From contig OZ007506.1 in the NCBI GenBank assembly GCA_963931865.1, forward strand, positions 4,274,926 to 4,338,925: a DNA stretch of 64,000 nucleotides. The letters are read 5' to 3'. A program made the position numbers and the translations under genes. The DNA comes from Axinella damicornis (lineage: Eukaryota; Porifera; Demospongiae; Axinellida; Axinellidae). The notes beneath the pieces were generated by a model. It made no database searches. It was not told the origin of the DNA and saw nothing but the letters and a program-made list of their open reading frames with translations. Shown here one piece after another: positions 55,855 through 64,000 of the stretch (its first letter is position 1; each line of letters begins with the position of its first letter).

Positions 55855-57690
55855 ATGTCATTGTAGCAAATGTCAATGCAGTCGATGTCAATGCAGTCGA
55901 TGTCAATGCAGTCGATGTCAATGCAGTCGATGTCAATGCAGTCGATGTCAATGCAGTCGATGTCAATGCAGTCGATGTCAATGCAGTCGATGTCAATGCA
56001 CCCGATGTCAACACAGTCAATGTCAATGCACAGCCGCTAATGTCAATATAGCCAGTGTCAATGTACTAATGTCAATGCAGTCAATACACCCAAACCCAAT
56101 GTCAACGTCAATGCACAGCCAATGTCAATGTAGCCAACGCAGTCAATGCACCCAATGTCAATGCACCAATGTCAACACAGTGAATGTCAATGCACAGTCA
56201 ATGTCAATGTAGCCATGTCAATGTACTAATGTCAATGCAGTCAATGCACCCAATGTCAATCCAGTCAATGTAGCCAATGTTGATGCCGCCAATGTCGATG
56301 CCGCCAATGTCAATGCACCAAATGTCAATGTAGCCAATGTCAATGCAGCCAATGTCAATGCAGCCAATGCCAATACAGTCATGCAATGTCAATGCACCCA
56401 ATGTCAATACAGATCAGTGTCAATGCAGCCAATGTCAATACAGTCAATGTCAATGCATCCAATGTCAATGTCAATACACCCAATGTCGATGCACCCGATG
56501 TCAATGCAGCCAATGTCAATGTACATACCTGATGTCAATGCAGTTAATGTCATTGTATGTCACTGCAATGTACCCGATGTCAATGCAGCCAATGCACCTA
56601 CGTCAATTGCAAATGTCAATGCACCATAATGCTCTCTATGTCAATTCAAATGCACCCAATGTCAATTGTAGCCACCTGTCAATGCAGCCAATGTCAATGC
56701 AGCCAATGTCAATGTCAATGTAGCCAATGTCAATGTAGCCAATGTTAATGCAGCCAATGTCAATCGATGTCAATGCAGCCAATGTCAATGTAGCCAATGT
56801 CAATGTAGCCAATGTCAATGCAGCCAATGTCAGTGCAGCCAATGTCAATGCAGCCAATGTCAGTGCAGCCAATGTCAATGTCAATGTAGCCAATGTCAAT
56901 GTAGCCAATGTCAAAGCAGCCAATGTCAGTGCAGCCAATGTCAATGCAGCCAATGTCAATGCAGCCAATGTCAATGCAGCCAATGTTAATGTTAATGCAG
57001 CCAATGTCAATGCAGCCAATGTCAATGCAGCCAATGTCAATGTAGCCAATGTCAATGCAGCCAATGTCAGTGCAGCCAATGTCAATGCAGCCAATGTCAG
57101 TGCAGCCAATGCCAATGCCACCAATGTCAAAGTAGCCAATGTCAATGCCACCAATGTCAATGTAGCCAATGTCAATGCCACCAATGTCAATGTAGCCAAT
57201 GTCAATGTAGCCAATGTCAATGCAGCCAATGTCAATGTAGCCAATGTTAATGTAGCCAATGTCAATGTCAATGCTACCAATGTCAATGCAGCCAATGTCA
57301 ATCGATGTCAATGCAGCCAATGTCAGTGCAGCCAATGCCAATGCAGCCAATGTCATGCCATTGCAGCAAATGTCAATGCAGCTAATGTCAATGTAGCCAA
57401 TGTCAATGCAGCCAACGTCAATGCAGCCAATGTCAATGAAGCCAATGTCAATGCAGCCAATGTCAATGCAGCCCAATGTCAATGCCAATGCAGCCAATGT
57501 CAATGCAGCTAATGTCAGTGCATCCAATTTCAATGCAGCCAATGTCACTGCCAATGCAGCCAATGTCACTGCCAATGCAGCCAATGTCAATGCAGCCAAT
57601 GTCAATGTCAGTGCAGCCAATGTCAATGTCAGTGCAGCCAATGTCAATGCAGCCAATGTCAATGCGGTCAATGTCAATCCACCCAATGTC
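55855..57690. repeat. 15-bp minisatellite array 1
   Basis: More than 100 imperfect copies of AATGTCAATGCAGCC, starting with a GTCGATGTCAATGCA variant. Some places step by 6 bp (AATGTC) rather than 15. Because the unit is a multiple of three, long open frames occur on both strands (VNAAN, MSMQP and ALTLA patterns). These are best read as non-coding. Confidence 0.95.
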
Positions 57691-57699
57691 ATCAAGTGT

Positions 57700-57955
57700 C
57701 AAACGCAGCCAAGCCAAGCCAAGCAAAGCCAAACCAAGCCAGGGAGCAAAACCAAGCCAAACCAAGCCAAGCCAAGCCAAGCCATGCCAGGAGCAAATCT
57801 AAGCCAAGCCAAGCCAATACAAACCAGGCCAAGCCAAGCCAAGCCAATACAAACCAGGCCAAGCCAAGCCTGGATGCCAGGAAGCCAAGTCAAGCCAAAC
57901 CAAGCCAGATAGCAAAGCCAATCCAAGCCAAGCCAAGCTAAATCGGGGAGCCAAG
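57700..57955. repeat. AAGCC-type short tandem array
   Basis: About 50 copies of AAGCC and variants (AAACC, AATACAAACCAGGCC), directly following minisatellite array 1. It contains two copies of a longer unit with CCAATACAAACCAGGCCAAG. Confidence 0.9.
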
Positions 57956-57960
57956 CCAGT

Positions 57961-59285
57961 CCTCAGTCAGTCATGCCACATAAGGGAACAAATGCTCTTT
58001 GCTTCAGACTCTTCAGTTGGCTCTGCTGCAGTACTGGGCTTGCTAGCAGTCTTTACAGATGTGTCTGGATACCTGTTACCTTCCATGACTTCACTGAGGT
58101 GTTCTTCTCCTGTTACTGTGGTCATACCCTGAACGACAGTTTGTGCCCTGTGAAAGAGGCACCCTTTCACAGGCACAAATTGTTGTTCAGGATGTGACCA
58201 CAGTAACTGGAGAAGAACTGCCTCAGAGAAGTCATGGAAGGTAACAGGTATCCAGACACATCTGTAAAGACTGCTAGTAGCTACTGCATGTGTCTGGATA
58301 CCTGTTACCTTCCAAGACTTCTCTGAGGTGTTCTTCTCCTGTTACTGTGGTCACACCCTGAACAACAGTTTGTGCCTGTGAAAGGGCGCCTTTTCACAGG
58401 CACAAACTGTTGTTCAGGGTGTGACCACAGTAACAGGAGAAAAACACGTCAGAGAAGTCATGGCATGGAAAGTAACAGGTATCCAGACACATGCAGTAGC
58501 TACTGGACTTGCTAGCAGTCTTTACAGATGTGTCTGGATACCTGTTACCTTCCATGACTTCACTCAGGGTGTTCTTCTCCTGTTACTGTGGTCACATCCT
58601 GAACGACAGTTTGTGCCTGTGAAAGGGCGCCTCTTTCACAGGGCACAAATTGCCGTTCAGGGTGTGACCACGGTAACGGGAAAAGAACACCCTCAATGAG
58701 GTCATGGAAGGTAACAGGTATCCAGACACATCTGTAAAGAGTGCTAGCAAGCTAGCCATTTGTCTGGATACCTGTCACCTTCCATGACTTCTCTGAGGTG
58801 TTCTTGTCCTGTTACTGTGGTCACACCCTGAACAACGGTTTAATGCCTGTGAAAGGGCGCCTCTTTCACAGGCACAAACTGTTGTTCAGGGTATGACCAC
58901 GGTAACAGGAGAAGAACACCTCAGAGAAGTCATGGAAGGTAACAGGTATCCAGACACATGGCTTGCTATAGCAGTCTTTACAGATGTATCTGGATACCTG
59001 TTACCTTCCATGACTTCTCTGAGGTGTTCTTCTCCTGTTACCGTGGTCATACCAACAACAGTTCGTGCCCTGTGAAAGGGCGCCTCTTTCACAGGCACAA
59101 ACTGTTGTTCAGGGTATGACCACGGTAGCTAACAGGAGAAGAACACCTCAGATAAGTCATGGAAGGTAACAGGTATCCAGACACATATATATAAGACAGC
59201 TAGTAAGCCCAGTACTGCAGCAGAACCAACTGAAGAGTCTGAAGCAAAGAGCATTTGTTCCCTTATGTGGCACGACTGACTGAGG
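57961..59285. repeat. 1.3-kb palindrome made of five tandem hairpins
   Basis: The outer ends are inverted (CCTCAGTCAGTCATGCCACA and TGTGGCACGACTGACTGAGG). Inside, five hairpins of about 205-225 bp lie near 58049-58270, 58291-58495, 58520-58745, 58760-58965 and 58985-59190. Each goes from TGTCTGGATACCTGTTACCT through TGTGAAAGGGCGCCTCTTTC to AGGTAACAGGTATCCAGACA. They have no credible coding content. Confidence 0.9.
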
Positions 59286-59461
59286 ACATGAGACAGGTGT
59301 GCAGACGATGCAACATCAAGACTGCCATGCAATCAGCATCCACACCCTGCAGACAGCTTGCCTGGAACCACCATCGCCAGGTAGATTGGGACAAGATCAA
59401 GGTGTTGGACAAGGTGGTAAACAACACTACGCTACTCATCAAAGGAGCCTTCCACATGTAG
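59255..59461 (+). pseudogene. Remnant of a GIY-YIG/reverse-transcriptase retroelement C terminus
   Basis: The frame encodes MRQVCRRCNIKTAMQS and then LAWNHHRQVDWDKIKVLDK and LLIKGAFHM. These resemble two separate parts of the C-terminal region of retroelement polyproteins that end in a GIY-YIG nuclease. The core GIY-YIG segment that should lie between them is missing. It is therefore an internally deleted relic. The exact element class (Penelope-like or LINE-like) is not certain. Confidence 0.55.
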
Positions 59462-59569
59462 TGTAACTAGCGAACCAAGAAAAGCTCCGAATACTAACAA
59501 TGCCTTACGTACTTCCAATGCTAATGCTGCCATGTTCTCAATAACAATACCAATTCTGCTGATACCAAT

Positions 59570-60540
59570 TAATGTCAATGTAGCCAATGTCAATGTAGCC
59601 AATGTCAATGCAGCCAATGTCAATGCAGCCAATGTCAATGTAATGCCAATACAGTCAATGTCAATGCAGCCAATTAATGTCAATACAGTCAATATTGTCA
59701 ATGCACCCAATGTCAATACAGTCAATGTCAATACAGATCAGTGTCAATGCAGCCAATGTCAATACAGTCAATGTCAATGCATCCAATGTCAATGTCAATA
59801 CACCCAATGTTGATGCACCCGATGTCAATGCAGCCAATGTCAATGTACATACCTGATGTCAATGGAATGTATGTCAATGCACCCAATGTCAATGCCAATG
59901 CACAACATATGTACCTGATGTCAATGCACCCAATGTCAATGTATGTACCCGATTTCAATGTACTGCCAATGCACAATGTATGCACAATGTATGTACCGAT
60001 GTCAATGTCAATGTATGCTGATGTCAATGCAGCCAATGTCAATGCACCCAATGTCAATGCAGTCACTGTCCATGCATCCAATGTTAACACAAAAAACAGC
60101 CAATGTCAATGTATGTACCCGATGTCAATGCAGCCAATGCGCCCACGTCAATTGCAAATGTCAATGCACCCAATCTTAATGCTCTCTATGTCAATGCAAA
60201 TGCACCCAATGTCAATGTAGCCACCCAATGTCAACGTAGCCACCCAACGTCAACGTAGCCACCAAATGTCAATGCAGCCAATGTGCCCATGTCAATTGAT
60301 GTAGTAATTGCAAATGTCAATGCACCCAATGTCAATGCTCCCTATGTCAATGTAGCTACAGTGTCAATGCACCCAATGTCAATATGTCAATGTAGCTACA
60401 ATGTCAATGCACCCAATGTCAATGTAGCCAATGTCAATGCAGCCAATGTCAATGTAGCCAATGTCAATGCAGTCAATGTCGATGTCAATGCTGGCAATGT
60501 AAATGTAATCAATGTCAATGCAGTCAATGCAACATATGAT
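59570..60540. repeat. 15-bp minisatellite array 2
   Basis: The same AATGTCAATGCAGCC family as array 1. A block from about 59725 to 59865 matches about 56400-56540 almost exactly, including ACAGATCAGTGTCAATGCAG, showing that the two arrays share a duplicated segment. It lies on the far side of the hairpin block. Confidence 0.93.
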
Positions 60541-61540
60541 TGATGTATGTACTGTGTGAGCTTACCTTCACTCAGCTGTGAATGTTATTTACCTATAACT
60601 ACTCTATTTTATAAGGTGTTGTAATACCTAATGAAAGTTTGCGTGGAAATATCACAGTACTAGAAAACTATGATGCTTCACGGTTGAAAAGTACTTACAA
60701 GTTGATACAAGGTAGTTTGTGCCAACAGGTAAAATACCAGTATTACCCATGAATTTCAAATCCGTAAGTTCTGAAATCACATGATACAGGTCTCAACTGA
60801 AAGGTAGTCTCCTCCCCAGGCCATTGCCCAGTTAGCTATTTATGTCTTACAGTAATGCGTTTTGTTGCATGCGCGTGGCCCGGGATAGCCTGGGAATCAG
60901 AGGCTAGCCCACAGGTATAGTCTATAAGATACCAAATATATAACTCTCCTCCCTTTCTCCCAGCAGGTTCACCTTTTCCATTTTGAGGCAAACTTGCTAT
61001 CCATGGGTATCTGTACGAGAGGATGTGTAAGGTCACTGCAGGTTCTGCTGGTGTTCCAAGAGCTTGCTTTCCTTATAGCTGCACGCACACATGGAGCTGG
61101 AGAACTTCACCTTGGACAGCCATGGAAACACAAACAGAGAATTTGAATTCAAAGTCTGCTACACTGCATGCATGCAACCATGTTTCAAAAACTAAAATGT
61201 AGCTAGCAAGCCTGACAAACAAATTCCATCATTATTGAGCACAAGAATTAATAGCTATACCATTAGGTTGTTTCTCACACTCACCATTGCAGACTCGCGC
61301 TTGAGACAATCAGACGACAGAGTGAATTTGGCAAGCCCGCGCAAGTTCAAATACTGGTGCCGTGCACATGCGCATTGCAGCATATAATAGCGCGGAAAAG
61401 GGAAATGACTGAGTGGAGAATCCGGGGCCCCTGCCAATCATGGCTACCAATATCCGGGCTGCAAAAGATGTCAATCTGCTGCTGCTTATATATTATAACT
61501 ACTGTCATTGTTGCTTCCAATGCTGCTGCTCAACATTTTT
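60541..61540. other. Interior spacer before the right inverted arm
   Basis: No gene, RNA or clear repeat is recognised in this 1-kb stretch. Confidence 0.5.
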
Positions 61541-62590
61541 TTAACCCAACCCTAACCACACCCACAAATTTGCAATTGTTTGGCCTTGTGCAAGCTGTTT
61601 GGTACGTAGCAGAGACAGAAGGAGCTGCATATTTGCTGAGTCCCCGTGAACTTGGCCTGGACCCCAGACTATAAACTTGGCACCCCTCAACTACCTTGTC
61701 TTGGCAGTCATTGGCATTTGTCTGTTCAGTTTATATTTTGTATATACTGCATCCGTATAGCTGATACAAAGCTCATGCAGTCTCGGAACCAGACCCTCTG
61801 GTTCCCAGACTGATGCTCATGTACACATGATGGGCTCAAAATCATAATTATCATTGTTTGCAAACATGCAGTCCTGCATGCATCTTCTTTCTTCAGCCAC
61901 CCACACTGGCCAAAACGTTTCTTGCTGCTTTATGTTGTATCCAGGTAGTAGGTTACTGTTGGTGCCAGTCAACAAGCCATCTGTGTATAAAGTACGAAAT
62001 TCATGAGAAAATGAATCAGTATCGCAAGCCTACAATTAAGTAGCATTCTCAAAGGGGGTGTCCCACGTAGGTTGTGGTACATTATGCACAGTATATCCCC
62101 TGAGGCATGCACACCTGTGCATGTGGATTCACCATCATCCCCCCCCCCCCCCCCCCCCCCCCCCCACCCCCCCCCCCCCCCCACCCCCCACTATAGTAGG
62201 TGAGATGCTTAGGCACTGACTACATGTATAGAGGGGGTGGCAGTGTGACAAGATCACGTACACTGTAATTTAGTCCATTCTACCATTCAAGTTCTCCAGG
62301 CTGTTCTGCACTTTCAAATTATGCATCCCGAATATAGTACATTTACAGACTGTTAGTTTCAGTACCAGACTCTAGCACATGGCGGAGGCTGGTCGACTGC
62401 CAATATTACGACTTGTTCTGACACTGAGTAAGTGCGAACCACAGCACTTCTTTACATGGCACGTTTGTTAGTAATCTGTCTGTGGTTAGAATAAACGTGC
62501 CGTATATGGAAGTGCTGTGCTACTTATCGGCCACCTCTCAAGGGGTGGGTGTCAGAACAAGTCATATATGGGCAGTCGACCAGACTCCTC
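61541..62590 (-). repeat. Right arm of the 9-kb inverted-repeat structure
   Basis: Reverse-complement partner of 53643-54494. It is about 200 bp longer, partly because of a C-rich run at about 62139-62183. The outer 230 bp carry the same self-complementary hairpin as the left arm. Confidence 0.85.
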
Positions 62591-62683
62591 CGCCGTGCGA
62601 GTGTGGTACTGAGACTATACTACATTCCTGTATACTGAGCACAATATGTACATGTAGCTAATATGCAGCATCACCGAGAATAC

Positions 62684-62743
62684 TAGTCTCGGTACCAGAC
62701 CCTAGCTCGCACGCATGTGAGCTAGGGTCTGGTGCCGAGACTA
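62684..62743. mobile_element. 60-bp palindromic mini-element with 9-bp target duplication
   Basis: Ends TAGTCTCGGTACCAGAC and TAGTCTCGGCACCAGAC (inverted) enclose CCTAGCTCGC/GTGAGCTAGG. The 9-bp repeat CGAGAATAC flanks it at 62675-62683 and 62744-62752. It is a relative of 11784-11859. Confidence 0.85.
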
Positions 62744-62752
62744 CGAGAATAC

Positions 62753-63356
62753 CAGCGAATGCATACTTATCTACCCTCAACTACCAGGTAGGAAGCTATA
62801 GAGTGAATGAACCCTGAAAATGCTGTTATAGACTATTTTACAGTAGCACTTTAAGGACTTTGGAACAGAAATGGCGGGAAGCCATATTATGTCCATCTCT
62901 GTACCTCATGACAGCTTCATCGCTTCTGTTTACAGCTTCACTGGCCGTTCCTTCTTCAGCGCAGCGTCCATTCTCAGGGCAGTCTTTGCCCCAAATTTGT
63001 ACATACATGATGGGGATGTGTCGTACTAAACTGCGCATGCGTAGACTAGAGGTTCAAAGGTCACGTACTAGTACGTGACCTTTGAACCTCCATCAGCATG
63101 GCATGGCCTGGCGCCATGGCATGGCCTGGGAACGAGCTATAGTTCTGTTGCTAAGCTACGCAAAATAAAATGGCGAATGGTAAACAACAAGTCTAGTCAG
63201 CGCCGTTTGATCAAGACAGTATAATCTTTAAGTACTGTCTCCAGGAACTGTCTGAAGGTAGTTTCTATAGCTTTATAGTACGCTACTGTTGTATGTCCGC
63301 CCTAGACGACTGGAAAAGTAACGTTGCACAAGATATTGGGAAGACAGTTGGATAAT
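62753..63356. promoter_or_regulatory. Upstream region of the TTC29-like gene
   Basis: No other gene is supported here. It holds the perfect palindrome at 63049-63090 and must contain the promoter and 5' untranslated region of the gene that follows. An in-frame ATG at 63324 lies upstream of the chosen start. Confidence 0.4.
63049..63090. repeat. Perfect 42-bp palindrome
   Basis: GAGGTTCAAAGGTCACGTAC followed by T, then its exact reverse complement with no loop. Shared TGACCTTTGAACC links it to the hairpin at 44809-44972, so it may be a minimal mobile element. It lies about 270 bp before the TTC29-like start. Confidence 0.85.
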
Positions 63357-63958
63357 ATGGCTACTAACATTCTACCTTCACTCTCGGTTGGAAACAGCAA
63401 TCCGTTCCAAGGGTTTACAGCAGCCAAGAAGACAACATCCGTGGCAGAAGCGGGAAAAGTGCATCTGTCTTCAACTACAAACTCCAAGGGCAGGTCTGGT
63501 GGCCGTGGCCAGGGCCTGGGTCATGCTGGAAATGGAGATGGGAGGGGAAGGATGCACGATGATAGTGAAGGCAATGCGAGAGATAAAGGCCAGAAGAGAT
63601 CCCTGAACAGACATATTGACCCGGCAAGGTTGGTGTCTAACATAATTTGGCATTGATTGGATAACTACACAGTATACCAGGAGTGTCATTATGCACACCT
63701 GAGTGTACCTGGTACTCATTTCTACTACACCCACACACACACCCACACACCCACACACACACACACAGCTATCACAACTCGATCCTGCACAACATCTGCA
63801 CAGAAATGTTAGAGAAGGGGTTCCACCAGTCCTTTGCAGAGCTTTTCTCCCTTGTGGAGCGGCAGAGGCTCGACCACCAGAGGGCGGGGCCTGCTGCTGT
63901 ACTGCTCGAACCTCTCGTGGAGTTTAACCACACAAAACTGGAACAACTGAGAATACAG
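63357..63958 (+). CDS. TTC29: TTC29-like protein, N-terminal exons
   Basis: Two exons, 63357-63628 and 63769-63958, joined in phase 2, give the first 154 residues; the gene continues beyond the window. The first exon is low-complexity and Gly/Arg-rich. The second encodes SILHNICTEMLEKGFHQSFA and ELFSLVERQ, which matches the conserved N-terminal region of tetratricopeptide repeat protein 29 as I remember it. In animals TTC29 is an axonemal protein needed for sperm flagellum function. The TPR repeats would lie downstream, off the window. ATG 63357 was chosen as a compact start; ATG 63324 in the same frame is an alternative. A CA repeat directly precedes the second exon's acceptor. Confidence 0.8.
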
Positions 63959-64000
63959 GTATGACAGGGATCCCCTCAGAGTGTATTTACAGCATGTCAA

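Noticed and set aside
55701..57912. Long open frames in the minisatellite on both strands (up to about 311 codons)
   Set aside because: They come from 15-bp periodicity: repeats that are multiples of three keep frames open. They have no splice sites, no domain and no codon pattern.
57973..59098. Short proteins repeated in the hairpin block
   Set aside because: The same peptides recur in both orientations because the block is palindromic. There is no splice or domain support.

Overview
The window looks like nuclear DNA of an early-branching animal, most likely a demosponge. The genes have many short exons with GT/AG introns. A family of receptor tyrosine kinases (RTKs) with SRCR or Calx-beta ectodomains sits in a tandem array. 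Small inverted-repeat transposons and minisatellites are abundant. The species call is an inference from gene content, because no search was possible.

Layout. (1) 108-3287 (+): the 3' end of an RTK (RTK1), cut by the left edge. (2) 3965-5524 (-): an intronless secreted sulfatase, head-to-head with an SRCR receptor copy at 6808-15564 (+). That copy lacks a kinase and carries frameshifts and a stop, so I call it a pseudogene. (3) 15563 to about 25260 repeats unit (2): a nearly identical sulfatase (16259-17815, -) and an intact SRCR receptor, which here continues into a kinase and ends at 27756. (4) 29396-39901 (+): a second intact SRCR-RTK. (5) 40317-53224 (+): a Calx-beta RTK with a long repetitive Ser/Pro-rich tail. 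(6) 53643-62590: a gene-poor block bounded by inverted repeats of about 0.9-1.05 kb. It holds 15-bp minisatellites, an AAGCC array, five tandem hairpins inside a 1.3-kb palindrome, and a decayed retroelement fragment. (7) 63357-63958 (+): the first two exons of a TTC29-like gene, cut by the right edge.

The four kinase domains share intron positions and phases, so they are paralogues. The ectodomain exons are almost all phase 1-1, which lets modules be gained, lost or skipped without changing frame. Reconstructed coding sequences close in frame: SRCR-RTK B 1047 aa, SRCR-RTK C 1124 aa, Calx-beta RTK D 1589 aa. The receptors probably sense extracellular ligands at the cell surface; their ligands cannot be read from the sequence.

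The main evolutionary story is a tandem duplication of about 12 kb. It copied a sulfatase plus a receptor ectodomain and joined the end of the membrane-anchor exon to sequence lying just after RTK1's stop codon. The kinase-less copy has since decayed. It gained a chimeric SRCR exon by unequal exchange and collected several transposons, some with clean target-site duplications and with the empty site still visible in the sister copy.
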